From Flavobacteriales bacterium (GTDB taxonomy: Bacteria > Bacteroidota > Bacteroidia > Flavobacteriales_F > PHOS-HE28): a stretch of 64,000 nucleotides of DNA. The stretch lies in the NCBI GenBank assembly GCA_030584065.1, contig CP129489.1, positions 768,640 to 832,639 of the forward strand, given 5' to 3'. Of this stretch, positions 24,652 through 33,678 are shown piece after piece (position 1 is the first letter of the stretch; every line of letters begins with the position of its first letter). The position numbers were made by a program, and so were the translations under genes. The notes beneath the pieces are model-generated. The model saw only the letters and a program-made list of their open reading frames with translations, was not told where the DNA came from and ran no database searches.

Positions 24652-25764
24652 TCACCGGAAGTACCGCATGTCCTGCCCGGCCTTCAGGGCTTTCACGCTG
24701 GCATAGATCAGGCGTATGACGTTCTCCACGTCGTGCCGGTGGACGGTCTCCACCGTGGTGTGCATGTACCGCAGCGGAAGGCTGATGAGGGCGCTGGGAA
24801 CACCAGCGGCTCCATAGGCGAAGGCATCGGTGTCCGTGCCCGTGGCGCGGCTGGCTGCCAGGCGCTGGAAAGGCAGCCGCTCCTTCTGGGCCACTCCCAC
24901 GATGTGCTTGAGCACGTTGTTGTGCACGGCCGGGGCATAGCTGAGCACCGGCCCCTTGCCGCAGGCGATGTCACCGCTCTGCACCTTGTTCATCATGGGG
25001 GTCTGGGTGTCGTGCGTCACATCCGTCACGATCGCCAGGTCGGGGCGGATGCGCTCCACGATCATCTCCGCACCGCGCAGACCCACCTCCTCCTGCACGC
25101 TGTTGGTGATGTAAAGGCCGAAGGGGAGGCGCACACGGTTCTCCTTCATCAGGCGGGCCACTTCGGCGATCATGAACCCGCCGATGCGGTTATCCAATGC
25201 GCGGCCGGTGAAGTGGCGGCCGTTAAGTACCATGAACTCATCCTCGAAGGTGACGACGCAGCCGACGTGCACGCCGAGCTTCTCCACCTCCTCCTTGCTG
25301 TCGCATCCGCAATCGAGGAAGATGTTGTCCGTGGTCGGCACCAGTTCGGTCTTGCCGTTGCGCACGTGGATCGCCGGCCAGCCGAACACGGCCTTCACCA
25401 GGCCCTTCTCGGTGTGGATGTTCACGCGCTTGCTGGGGGCGATCATGTGGTCGCTGCCGCCGTTCCTCCGTACGTAGATGAAGCCCTCTTTGGTGATGTA
25501 GTGGACGAACCAGCTGATCTCATCGGCATGGGCCTCGATCACCACCTTGTACTTCGCCTCCGGGTTGATCACGCCCACCACGGTACCATAGGGGTCTACG
25601 AGGTGGGTGTCCACATAGGGGCGTACATAGTCCAGCCAGAGCTTCTGGCCCTCGCTCTCGAAGCCGGTGGGCGATGGGTTGTTGAGGTACCGTTCGAGGA
25701 AGGTGAGGGAATCCTTGGTGAGGATGCTCTTGGGCTCCTTTGCCCGTTGCTGCTTCTTGGCCAT
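24652..25764 (-). CDS. M42 family metallo-aminopeptidase
   Basis: A 370-residue cytoplasmic peptidase of the M42 glutamyl-aminopeptidase / TET family, which trims peptides produced by larger proteases. Metal-site regions are visible: EAHADEISWFV (first His/Asp), GRALDNRIGG (bridging Asp), and NSVQEEVGLRG (catalytic Glu-Glu). A further metal ligand is in IVTDVTHD and the last His in PLRYMHTTVETVH. The N-terminal lysine-rich tail (MAKKQQRAKEPKS) is unusual but short. M42 enzymes usually form dodecameric tetrahedra. The 3' end touches the GNAT gene, suggesting an operon. Confidence 0.93.
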   Translation of the reverse strand: MAKKQQRAKEPKSILTKDSLTFLERYLNNPSPTGFESEGQKLWLDYVRPYVDTHLVDPYGTVVGVINPEAKYKVVIEAHADEISWFVHYITKEGFIYVRRNGGSDHMIAPSKRVNIHTEKGLVKAVFGWPAIHVRNGKTELVPTTDNIFLDCGCDSKEEVEKLGVHVGCVVTFEDEFMVLNGRHFTGRALDNRIGGFMIAEVARLMKENRVRLPFGLYITNSVQEEVGLRGAEMIVERIRPDLAIVTDVTHDTQTPMMNKVQSGDIACGKGPVLSYAPAVHNNVLKHIVGVAQKERLPFQRLAASRATGTDTDAFAYGAAGVPSALISLPLRYMHTTVETVHRHDVENVIRLIYASVKALKAGQDMRYFR

Positions 25765-25796
25765 GCGGGGTTCGTTTCATGCCGTGGGTCGGCGGG

Positions 25797-25804
25797 CAAA
25801 CATA
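25797..25804 (-). promoter_or_regulatory. Putative -7 promoter element for the M42 aminopeptidase
   Basis: Minus-strand TATGTTTG, a perfect TAnnTTTG match, 32 nt before the ATG at 25764. Confidence 0.55.
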
Positions 25805-25876
25805 GCCCAGGGCCCAGGGCCCCGAACCTTGAGGCGGGAATGACGTATGAACAGCGCTTTTCAACGACCCCGAGCC

Positions 25877-27856
25877 ATGAACATGCGCGGATACCTCTAC
25901 TCGGCCTTGGCCGTGCTGGCTGCTGCCGGCGCGCAAGCCCAGGAACAGCCCGGCGACAAGCGTATGCAGGACCTGCTCAAGCGCGCGGAGCGGGCGGAGC
26001 GCGAGGGCAGTGCCCAATTCGTGCATGCCGAGACGCTCTACGAGGCGGCGCTCGCCCTGGCCCCTGATGACGCCGAGGCCAACATGCGCATGGGCCTATG
26101 CCAGCTCAACGGCCCGCACCGCCACAAGGCACTGCCGTTCCTGGAGAAGGCCGCTCAAGTGAATCCGGGCATCCCCCGGCTCCAGTTCCTGCTTGGCTAC
26201 GCGCTCCAGCTGAATGCGCGGTGGGACGATGCCGTGGCCGCATTCCAGCGCCACAAGGCACAGAATCCGTTTCAAGACCCCGACCCGCTGTACAACACGG
26301 CCGATAAGCATATCGCCGAATGCCGGAACGGCAAGGCCCTTATGGCTGCTCCGGTAAGGGCTGAGGTAACCAATATGGGGGAGGCCATCAATACGGAGCA
26401 GGCCGACTACGGGGCGGTGATGACGGCCGATGGCAGCTTGCTCCTGTTCACTTCGCGCCGGCCATCGGAGCCCGCCGCCAAGGTGAACAAGGTGAACGGG
26501 GATTACTTCGAGGATGTCTACGTCACGCGCCGTGGCGACATGGGCTGGGGGCCTGCACAGCGCCTGCCCGAGCCGGTTAACACCCCCGGAAACGATGCGA
26601 GCGTGGGCCTGTTCAACGACGGGCGCACCATGCTCATCTACCGCGACCAGGACGGCACGGGAGACCTGTACGAATGCACGCGCCGTGGCGATGCGTGGTC
26701 GGCGCCGCAGCCCCTGGGGGATAATATCAATACGCCTCACCACGAGAGCAGCGCCTGGTACAGTTTCGATCGCCAGTGGCTCTATTTCGTGAGCGAGCGG
26801 CCCGACGACAACGTGGGCGGCCAGGACATCTATCGCAGCCGCTGGGATGCCGCAGCGGGCCAGTGGGGCCCTGCCGAGAACCTAGGCCCTACCGTGAATA
26901 CCATCCACGACGAGGAGGGGGTGTTCGTTCATCCGGATGGCCGAACGCTGTACTTCAGCAGCAAGGGCCACAGCACCATGGGCGGTTACGATGTCTTCCG
27001 GACGCGCCTCGAGAACGGCCGCTGGACCAAGCCCGAGAACATGGGTTGGCCGGTGAACTCGCCAGATGATGACCTCTTCTTCGTGCTGACCGCCGATAAC
27101 AGGCATGGCTACCTGAGTTCCTTCCGTTCATCGGGGCATGGGGAGGACGACCTTTATCAGGTCGAGTTCCTGCCCGATGCGCCCATGGGCGAGCCCGTGG
27201 CGAGCGCGGGCGGAGCGCCGGTCATGACCGCTGCGCCTACCACGGTGCTCGTCAAGGGGCGCATCCGCTCGCTCCAGTTCATCAATGGCATGGAAGCCGA
27301 TGTGGAGCTCATGGACCTCACGGACGCTTCGCTGGTGGCCCGGTTCCGGAGTGATGCAGCCACCGGAGAGTACATGGCGGCTGTGCCGGGCGGCAGGGAT
27401 TATGCGCTCTTCATCAAGGCCGAGGGCCACCTGGTGCACAGCGAGCGAATCACCGTGCCCGAAGGCGGCGGCGCCTTGCGGATGGACATGGATGTGGAGC
27501 TCGAGCCCCTGAAGTCAGGCAGCAGCACCACCCTGCGGAATCTGTTCTTCGCCACAGCCAGCGCTGAGCTCGAGGCCGCCTCCAAGGCGGAACTCGATCA
27601 GCTCGTGCAGCTGATGCGGGCCAACGGTGCGCTCCGGCTCCAGATCGCTGGGCATACGGACAGCGACGGTGCCGAGGCGTTCAACCAGAAGCTGTCGGAG
27701 GCGCGTGCGCAGGCCGTCCGCGACCACCTTGTTGCGCAAGGCGTGGATGCTGCCCGCCTGGTGGCCGTTGGTTACGGCGCGACGAGCCCCGTTGCGCCCA
27801 ACGATACCGATGCCAACAAGGCCTTGAATCGCCGGACGGAGCTCACCGTGCTCTAG
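25877..27856 (+). CDS. PorE-like TPR / WD40-like propeller / CRD / OmpA protein
   Basis: A 659-residue periplasmic or outer-membrane-associated protein. Signal peptide residues 1-22 (ending AQAQ; M3 is an alternative start). Then come TPR-like helices (about 25-150, LYEAALALAPDDAEANMRMG), five or so PD40/WD40-like strands (about 165-440, with DIYRSRWD, TLYFSSKGHSTMGGYDVFRT), a carboxypeptidase-regulatory-like beta domain (about 455-545), and an OmpA C-terminal peptidoglycan-binding domain (about 550-659, IAGHTDSDG, LSEARAQAVRDHL). This is the domain order of PorE, a T9SS component that anchors the complex to peptidoglycan. Paralogs with the same order exist, so orthology is not proven. Confidence 0.85.
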   Translation: MNMRGYLYSALAVLAAAGAQAQEQPGDKRMQDLLKRAERAEREGSAQFVHAETLYEAALALAPDDAEANMRMGLCQLNGPHRHKALPFLEKAAQVNPGIPRLQFLLGYALQLNARWDDAVAAFQRHKAQNPFQDPDPLYNTADKHIAECRNGKALMAAPVRAEVTNMGEAINTEQADYGAVMTADGSLLLFTSRRPSEPAAKVNKVNGDYFEDVYVTRRGDMGWGPAQRLPEPVNTPGNDASVGLFNDGRTMLIYRDQDGTGDLYECTRRGDAWSAPQPLGDNINTPHHESSAWYSFDRQWLYFVSERPDDNVGGQDIYRSRWDAAAGQWGPAENLGPTVNTIHDEEGVFVHPDGRTLYFSSKGHSTMGGYDVFRTRLENGRWTKPENMGWPVNSPDDDLFFVLTADNRHGYLSSFRSSGHGEDDLYQVEFLPDAPMGEPVASAGGAPVMTAAPTTVLVKGRIRSLQFINGMEADVELMDLTDASLVARFRSDAATGEYMAAVPGGRDYALFIKAEGHLVHSERITVPEGGGALRMDMDVELEPLKSGSSTTLRNLFFATASAELEAASKAELDQLVQLMRANGALRLQIAGHTDSDGAEAFNQKLSEARAQAVRDHLVAQGVDAARLVAVGYGATSPVAPNDTDANKALNRRTELTVL

Positions 27857-27860
27857 GCGC

Positions 27861-30380
27861 TCAGCGCACCACGCGCCGGCACCAAGTGCCCTGCTCGAAG
27901 GTGCCCTGCACGAGATAGGCGCCGGCACGCGCGCCCCGCAGGTCGATTTCCGAGAGGTCGGCGGAGCGCCCTTCCATAAGCACTGCGCGGCCGGTGGCAT
28001 CGAATACGCGCACGCTCTGCAACCGTCCGGCATCACTGCCGGCCTGGATGGCGAACCGTCCCTCCGCATCCAAGGGGATGACCCGGAAGGCAGCCTCGCG
28101 CGGTCGGCCGTCCATGCCTGCGAAGGGGGAGATGAACAGGTCGGCCTCCCAGATGCCCCGGCCATACGTGGCCGCGCGCAGCTTGCCGCTGCTCATGTTG
28201 ATCTCCAGTTCGCTCACCACGACGTTTGGCATGCCCGTTCCGTAGGGCTCCCATGCACCGGTGTAATCATCGCGGTAGAAGACGCCGAGGTCGGTGCCGG
28301 CATAGAGCCCGTTGGGCGAACCGGGCTGCGCCACCACGGAGTTCACCGGCGTGTTGGGCAGCCCGCTGCTGCGGTTGGCCCAGGTGAGTCCGCCATCGGT
28401 GCTCTCGAACACCTTGTTCCCATTGCTCGTGCCGGAGAAGGAGACCCACACATGCAGCGGATCGTCATGGTCCACGGCGAAGGAGGTGGGGCTGAGGTTG
28501 GGAAGTCCAGGCCGGATGTCGGTCACCTCCCAGCCGGCATCGGTGAGGCGCTCCATGCGGTCGTTGCGGGCAACGTACCACACATCGCTGTTGCTGGGGG
28601 CGAAAGCGAGGCAGCGCACGAACTGGTCCGTGGGCCAACTGGTCATGGCGATCCAATTGTCGCCCTGGTCCTCGGAGTAGAGCAGGTTGTTGAAGCCGGA
28701 GAGCATGCGTCCCGGCACGGTGGGGTCGAGCGCGAACGGGGTCACCCAGGCCCCCTCCTCGAACATGTCGTCCGTGAGCGAGGTCCAATCCTCGCCTGAA
28801 TTGTCCGATCGGCGAAGGCCGCCGTTCTGCGAGGAGCTGAACACCACGTTGGCATTGAAGGGGTCCACGGCGGCCTCCATCCCATCAGCGCCGAATACGT
28901 GCGTCCATGCGCCGTTGAGCAGGCGGTTGCTGCCATTGTCCTGCGCGCCGGCCATGACGAGCTGCGGAAGGAGCTCGCTGCTCCCCATGCGGTAGAACTG
29001 CATGATGTCGAGGCCGGCGCTCAGGTCGGTCCAGTTGGTCGCGCCGTCATCGCTGACGTGCACGCCGCCGTCCGAACCGCAGTAGAGCTTGCCATTGCGG
29101 ATGTCGAGGGAATGGATGTCGGCGTGCGTGTAGCCGATTTCGGAGGGGAACACCCAATGCGATTTGATCTGCCAGGTGGCGCCGCCATCGGTGCTCTTCC
29201 ACACATTGATGCCTCCCACATAGACCACCTCCGGATCGAGGGGGTCGACGGCGAGCGCCATATCGTACCAGGCCTGGCCGCCGCTGTCGTTGCCGCTCTC
29301 ACCGTAGCCGAAGAGGTTGGGGGAGTCGGACCGCAGGCTGAAGGTGAGGCCGCCATCGGTGCTTCGGTAGAGCCCGAGGAAGCCGCTGTCGTCCTCGCGG
29401 CTGCAGAGCGCATAGACCATCTCCGGGGCAGCCGCTGAGACCGCGATGGCCATCCGTCCCACCTCCTCGGGAGCGGGAAGGCCCGTCACGTTCGATGGCG
29501 TGAACGAAGTGCCTTCCGCAACGCTCCGGAAGAAGCGGTCGGTGCAGGCATAGAGCTGGGTCGGGTCACCGGGCTTGAATTCCACATCGCGGAAACTGCC
29601 GTTGATGGTCATCTGCCAGGTGTCACCGCCATCCACCGTGCGGAACAGGCCGTTGCTGGCGGCGCAATACAGCCTGGCCGGATCGCTGGGATCCATGCGC
29701 AGCGCCCGGGTGGTGCGCGATTGGGCGATGCTCCAGTTGAGGCCCGTTGGGGACCAAGTGGCGCCGTTGTCGGTGCTCTTCAGTACACCGGCGCTGTACG
29801 TGTCGGCGCCATCGCCATCGCCCGTGGCGATGTAGATGAGGCCCGGCTCGGTGGGATGCACGGCGATGCCCGAAACGCCCATCGAAGGCAGGTCCGTGAA
29901 GAGCGGCTGCCAGCTGCCGCCGTGGTCCTCGCTGCGCCAGAGCCCGCTGCTCGGCGTGCCCGCATAGAGCACCGAGGGGTTGTTCGGGTCGGTCTCAATG
30001 ATGTTGACGCGGCCGTTGCCCGGATTGTACGAGATGCTGGTCCAGTTCGTGGGTCCGAGCGGCGCCCATACGGCGGCGTCGCGCACCGCGCTGCGCTGGG
30101 CGCGTGCAGCACGGACCTCGGCTGCGGCCTGCAGGTGGATGGCGGGGTCGAGGCGCTCGCCGGTGGGGTAGGTGCGCTGTTCCATGAACCAGTACCAGCG
30201 CTGGAACTGCTTCCAGCCCTTGCCGCGCGCCACCGTCCGCCCCTGCCAGTGCGCATCGAATGCCGCTTTCACCTCCTGGACATTGGTCTGCTCATCCAGC
30301 ATCAGGTCAACCCAGTGCTGGGCTGCTGAGCAGAAGGGGAGAACGGTGAGCGGAAGGAGAAGGCCGCGGATCGAGCGCAT
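27861..30380 (-). CDS. Large secreted BNR/Asp-box repeat protein with T9SS type A sorting domain
   Basis: An 839-residue exported protein. The ATG at 30380 gives a signal peptide ending CSAAQ. After an N-terminal helical segment it has at least ten Asp-box-like turns of the form S.DGG.TW (for example SEDHGGSW, STDNGATW, TVDGGDTW, STDGGATW, STDGGLTW), as in sortilin/VPS10-like and xyloglucanase-type beta-propellers. The final 75 residues (FRVIPLDAEGRF on) match a type A T9SS domain. These propellers occur in both glycoside hydrolases and non-enzymatic adhesins; no catalytic residues can be picked out. Its stop lies 4 nt from the convergent PorE-like stop. Confidence 0.88.
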   Translation of the reverse strand: MRSIRGLLLPLTVLPFCSAAQHWVDLMLDEQTNVQEVKAAFDAHWQGRTVARGKGWKQFQRWYWFMEQRTYPTGERLDPAIHLQAAAEVRAARAQRSAVRDAAVWAPLGPTNWTSISYNPGNGRVNIIETDPNNPSVLYAGTPSSGLWRSEDHGGSWQPLFTDLPSMGVSGIAVHPTEPGLIYIATGDGDGADTYSAGVLKSTDNGATWSPTGLNWSIAQSRTTRALRMDPSDPARLYCAASNGLFRTVDGGDTWQMTINGSFRDVEFKPGDPTQLYACTDRFFRSVAEGTSFTPSNVTGLPAPEEVGRMAIAVSAAAPEMVYALCSREDDSGFLGLYRSTDGGLTFSLRSDSPNLFGYGESGNDSGGQAWYDMALAVDPLDPEVVYVGGINVWKSTDGGATWQIKSHWVFPSEIGYTHADIHSLDIRNGKLYCGSDGGVHVSDDGATNWTDLSAGLDIMQFYRMGSSELLPQLVMAGAQDNGSNRLLNGAWTHVFGADGMEAAVDPFNANVVFSSSQNGGLRRSDNSGEDWTSLTDDMFEEGAWVTPFALDPTVPGRMLSGFNNLLYSEDQGDNWIAMTSWPTDQFVRCLAFAPSNSDVWYVARNDRMERLTDAGWEVTDIRPGLPNLSPTSFAVDHDDPLHVWVSFSGTSNGNKVFESTDGGLTWANRSSGLPNTPVNSVVAQPGSPNGLYAGTDLGVFYRDDYTGAWEPYGTGMPNVVVSELEINMSSGKLRAATYGRGIWEADLFISPFAGMDGRPREAAFRVIPLDAEGRFAIQAGSDAGRLQSVRVFDATGRAVLMEGRSADLSEIDLRGARAGAYLVQGTFEQGTWCRRVVR

Positions 30381-30400
30381 GGGAAGGAAAAGTAGGTTTG

Positions 30401-30408
30401 CGAAAGTA
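30401..30408 (-). promoter_or_regulatory. Putative -7 promoter element for the BNR-repeat protein
   Basis: Minus-strand TACTTTCG, 20 nt before the ATG at 30380. Confidence 0.5.
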
Positions 30409-30450
30409 GGGGCGGTGACGAACCGTTGGCGACCGCTCCCTGGCCGAGGT

Positions 30451-31140
30451 ATGCCGAATGGCGAAGGAGCAGGAGCGAAGCGCATCACCGCCGTGCGGAC
30501 GGGCGATGGCTCGCGCACGCTGACCTGGGGCGGTGAGCACTACCACAGCATCCATGGGGCGGTAGTGGAGAGCACGCACGTCTACATCCGCAGTGGCCTG
30601 GAGCATGCGGGCCGTGCGCATGCGGATGTGCTGGAGGTGGGACTGGGCACCGGCTTGAACCTCCTGCTCACATGGGTGCGCTGTTTGGAAGGCAAGCTCT
30701 CGGTGGATTACACGGCCTTGGAGCCCCATCCGGTTCCGGCTTCGGTGCTGGAAGGGCTCGGGCATTGCACCGACCTTGGATGGCCAGGCCTTCATGAGCA
30801 GTTCATGGCGCGCATGACCGATCCCTCGGCCGGATGGCAGGAGGCCTTCGGCGGGCTGCGCTTCCGAAAGCTTGAACTGCCGGTGCAGCAGTTCGAGGAG
30901 CCAGGGAGCTATGATGTCGTGTACTTCGACGCCTTCGCACCCGGGCACCAGCCGGAGATGTGGACGCTGGAGGTGTTCGAGCGGATGCACCGCGCGCTTC
31001 GGCCAGGCGGCCTGCTGGTGACCTATTGCGCGAAGGGAGAGGTGCGCCGCACGCTTGAGCGGGCTGGCTTCCGGGTGGAGCGCCTGACGGGCCCGCCAGG
31101 CAAGCGGGAGATGCTCAGGGCGGTCAAACCGGAAGCCTGA
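30451..31140 (+). CDS. mnmD: tRNA 5-(aminomethyl)-2-thiouridine methyltransferase, MnmD type
   Basis: A 229-residue SAM-dependent methyltransferase of the stand-alone MnmD (DUF752) family, which makes the last methylation of mnm5s2U at the tRNA wobble position. Family motifs read HYHSIHGAVVESTHVYI, then the SAM site VLEVGLGTGLNLLL (about 50-63), YDVVYFDAFAPGHQPEMW, and the C-terminal TYCAKGEVRRTLERAGF and TGPPGKREMLRA. No MnmC-like FAD oxidase domain is fused. The start MPNGEG at 30451 lies 70 nt from the divergent BNR gene. The long upstream extension of the frame has no homology-like features. Confidence 0.93.
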   Translation: MPNGEGAGAKRITAVRTGDGSRTLTWGGEHYHSIHGAVVESTHVYIRSGLEHAGRAHADVLEVGLGTGLNLLLTWVRCLEGKLSVDYTALEPHPVPASVLEGLGHCTDLGWPGLHEQFMARMTDPSAGWQEAFGGLRFRKLELPVQQFEEPGSYDVVYFDAFAPGHQPEMWTLEVFERMHRALRPGGLLVTYCAKGEVRRTLERAGFRVERLTGPPGKREMLRAVKPEA

Positions 31141-31517
31141 ATGGAGCTGTCGGTGGGCCAGCGGCGTTACGCAGAACGCCCCCATCCGCTCGCCGATGCA
31201 GCCGATTCACGGTCATCGATGGCGGTGACATCACCACTTGCTTGCATTCCATCCGTTGCTGGACGTGTTGCTCGGCGTGCTGGCCCAGTTGGGGCAGGAG
31301 TTGGACGTTGCGTTATGGATTGAGCGGTTAGTTGCCAGAGGTGGGGCCCAGCAGCGCCCTGCGCCAAGCCTCCTCGAACTTCTCCTTCAGCACCGCGATC
31401 AGTTCAGGCGATGTAGCAGGAAATGTCCTCGATGTAGAGACTCACGATCGGCTCCGGCTCGAAGCATGTGGCGCGCGGGCGATCTTCGGCTTGAACTTGG
31501 GTCGGAGAACGGCCTTG
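31141..31517. other. 377-bp stretch without an intact gene, possible decayed coding sequence
   Basis: No full-length gene is visible. On the minus strand two short frames look protein-like and would join with one frameshift: PEPIVSLYIEDISCYIA, then PELIAVLKEKFEEAWRRALL ending in a stop near 31331. This could be the 3' remnant of a gene that once followed the DUF4241 gene. The base composition is more mixed than in neighbouring genes. Confidence 0.35.
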
Positions 31518-32252
31518 TCAGGTGCATCTGCAACGGACCACCAACAGGTCGATGATAAGCTGGCAGGGCTCGCCCTGCTCGTTGAATCCCCAGTAGGCCG
31601 GGAATCGCCCATCGCCGTTGGTGGAGAAGGAGAAGACATCCGGGTTCACGTTCGTGGAGTCGGTCCAAAGCCTGTCGAAGTCCAGATCCAGCAGGCGTTT
31701 CTGATGTCTAGCGTCGAAAAGCAGGGCCGATCCGGCATCGACGCTGAAGCCATGGAAGTTATCCGATCGAACGTCCGCCGTGTCCATCAATAGGCTGTCA
31801 GTGCTCGCGAACTTCCAATTCTCCGGAGGGTCATCGTTCAGGCGCAGCCTGATCAATGCGTTCATGCGATGACCAATGTGCTTCGGGTTCACCAACTGAA
31901 CGAGGTCGATTGGGTGATCTCCATTGGGTATCGGCAATGCCAAAGGGGCCAGATCGTGCAGGATCACCGGGTCCCCGACCATGAGCCGCTGCGAGCGGAT
32001 CTCCAAGTGGCCGATGGTGCTTGTTATCAATGCGAACCGACCCAGGGATTCCAAGTCAACGGAGTCCGCGCGGAACAGGTCCTGATAGAGCATGAAGCAG
32101 TCGGGAAGGGATGCCTGGTTCGAGGCATCCGTATGGTATCGCTTCGGGGGCACTGGTCGCTGGTTGCAACCGATGAGCAAGGTGCCCAGAAGGATGAAGA
32201 GCGTCTGGCGAGGGCCTTTGGTCCAAGAGGGGCGGGCCATACCAGCGTTCAT
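31518..32252 (-). CDS. DUF4241-domain predicted lipoprotein
   Basis: A 244-residue protein. The N-terminal hydrophobic segment ends LLIGCN, a good lipobox at about residue 29, so it is probably lipid-anchored. The body resembles DUF4241: a mid-region with GHLEIRSQRLMVGDPV and the C-terminal DGRFPAYWGFNEQGEPCQLI. Members occur singly or in toxin/immunity-like clusters, with no known biochemical role. Codon use is less GC-skewed than that of its neighbours and the downstream 377 bp look decayed, so this may be an acquired segment. Start could also be the ATG at 32240. Confidence in the family is moderate. Confidence 0.72.
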   Translation of the reverse strand: MNAGMARPSWTKGPRQTLFILLGTLLIGCNQRPVPPKRYHTDASNQASLPDCFMLYQDLFRADSVDLESLGRFALITSTIGHLEIRSQRLMVGDPVILHDLAPLALPIPNGDHPIDLVQLVNPKHIGHRMNALIRLRLNDDPPENWKFASTDSLLMDTADVRSDNFHGFSVDAGSALLFDARHQKRLLDLDFDRLWTDSTNVNPDVFSFSTNGDGRFPAYWGFNEQGEPCQLIIDLLVVRCRCT

Positions 32253-32306
32253 TGCGCGGCGATCAAAGGCTGAACCGGATTGGTACGCCCTCGATATCCA
32301 CCTGGA

Positions 32307-33530
32307 TCAAGTCATCATTCCCTCCACCACCTCCGCCGGATCCCGGACGCCCTCCACAAAGCCCAGCACCTTCAGCATCACCCGGTCCAGCAGGGTATCC
32401 GGGCAGCTGGCGCCGCTGGTGAGGATGATCGTGAGCGGCCGCTTCGCGGGGAGCCAGCCTTCCGTGCTCTGCAGCTTGTGTGCCGGGTAGTTGAAGTGCT
32501 GGATGGTCTCCGCGCTCAGGATCTCGCCCTCGTCCTTGATGAAGTAGGTGGGAAACCTGTGCTCGAGCAGTTCCACCAGGTGGCTGGTGTTGCTGCTGTT
32601 GTAACCACCCACCACCAGCGCCAGGTCGGCCTCGGCCTTCAGCAGTTCGTTGGTGGCGTCCTGATTGTCGTTGGTGGCGTAGCAGAGCGTATCGCGCGTG
32701 TCGGCGAAGTGGGCCTTGAACTCGGCCTCTCCGTGTTTGCCGATCATCACCTGCTTCAGGTGGTCGGCGATGGCCTGGGTCTCGGTGGCCAGCATGGTGG
32801 TCTGGTTCACCACGCCGATGCGCTGGAGGTCCCTGGCGGGGTCGAAGCCCGGTGTGCACCGCGTGCCGAACAGCTCGTGGAAGCGCGATGCAGGCAGTTC
32901 CCCGGAGATGATGCGGCCCAGCTCCTGCGCCTCGGCCATGTCCTTGATGATCACGGCGGGCGCGCCGGCAGCGGTGTGGCTGAAGGTGGCTCGCGTCTCC
33001 TCGTGCTTCGCCTTCCCGTGGATCACAACGGTGTAGTCCTTCTGGCCCAGCTGCGCGCTGCGGTTCCACACCTTCTCCACGAAGGGGCAAGTGGTGTTGT
33101 ACTTCAGCGGGTCGATGCCGATGGCCTTGAGCTTCTCCTCGGTCTCCAAGGTGGTGCCGAAGGCGGGGATGATCACGATATCGTCGGCCGTGAGCTCGTT
33201 CCAATCCATCAGCGGTTGGCCGTTGGTGTCCTGGATGAAGCGCATGCCCCGGCTGGTGAGGTCGTCGTTCACGGCCGGGTTGTGGATCATCTGGCTCAGC
33301 AGGAAGATCCTCTTACCGGGGTTCTCCTCCAGGGCCTTGTAGCTGATCTCGATGGCGTTCTCCACGCCGTAGCAGAAACCGAAGTGCCGGGCGAATACGA
33401 AGCGCACCGCACCAAGGTCCAACACCGTGGGGCTCAGGTCCTTCTTCTTGGGGTCCTGCGCCTTGCGGAAGGCCTTGAGGCGGCCGATGAGGTCGCTGCG
33501 GTAGTGGGAGGGGATGGTGAAGGAGCGCAT
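32307..33530 (-). CDS. ispH: 4-hydroxy-3-methylbut-2-enyl diphosphate reductase, long form
   Basis: A 407-residue [4Fe-4S] enzyme that makes IPP and DMAPP in the last step of the MEP pathway. The three cluster cysteines are Cys53 in GFCYGVENA, Cys147 in NTTCPFV and Cys282 in DTLCYATNDNQ. The protein is about 90 residues longer than the E. coli enzyme (about 316), with an N-terminal extension and a C-terminal extension including SGASCPDTLLDRVM, like the plant and cyanobacterial type. The start at 33530 has a perfect TACCTTTG element 67 nt upstream. It diverges from the Omp28-like gene. Confidence 0.95.
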   Translation of the reverse strand: MRSFTIPSHYRSDLIGRLKAFRKAQDPKKKDLSPTVLDLGAVRFVFARHFGFCYGVENAIEISYKALEENPGKRIFLLSQMIHNPAVNDDLTSRGMRFIQDTNGQPLMDWNELTADDIVIIPAFGTTLETEEKLKAIGIDPLKYNTTCPFVEKVWNRSAQLGQKDYTVVIHGKAKHEETRATFSHTAAGAPAVIIKDMAEAQELGRIISGELPASRFHELFGTRCTPGFDPARDLQRIGVVNQTTMLATETQAIADHLKQVMIGKHGEAEFKAHFADTRDTLCYATNDNQDATNELLKAEADLALVVGGYNSSNTSHLVELLEHRFPTYFIKDEGEILSAETIQHFNYPAHKLQSTEGWLPAKRPLTIILTSGASCPDTLLDRVMLKVLGFVEGVRDPAEVVEGMMT

Positions 33531-33597
33531 ATCGATCGGCTGGTCGGATGGTCATTCGATCCGGTGATCGAATGCAGGTCTGGCTTGTCGCGAACGC

Positions 33598-33605
33598 CAA
33601 AGGTA
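33598..33605 (-). promoter_or_regulatory. Putative -7 promoter element for ispH
   Basis: Minus-strand TACCTTTG, a perfect match to TAnnTTTG, 67 nt before the ispH ATG. Confidence 0.5.
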
Positions 33606-33652
33606 CCCGCCCGGTTCGTGCCGAGCCGAAACTCGGGCGCCCGGCAGGCGGT

Positions 33653-33660
33653 TACTTTCG
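33653..33660 (+). promoter_or_regulatory. Putative -7 promoter element for the Omp28-like gene
   Basis: TACTTTCG ending 18 nt before the ATG at 33679. Confidence 0.5.
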
Positions 33661-33678
33661 CACCTCAACCCTTCCCGT

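Noticed and set aside
31141-31517. Insertion sequence or transposase remnant
   Set aside because: No inverted ends, no target duplication and no transposase motif were seen; only short protein-like fragments.
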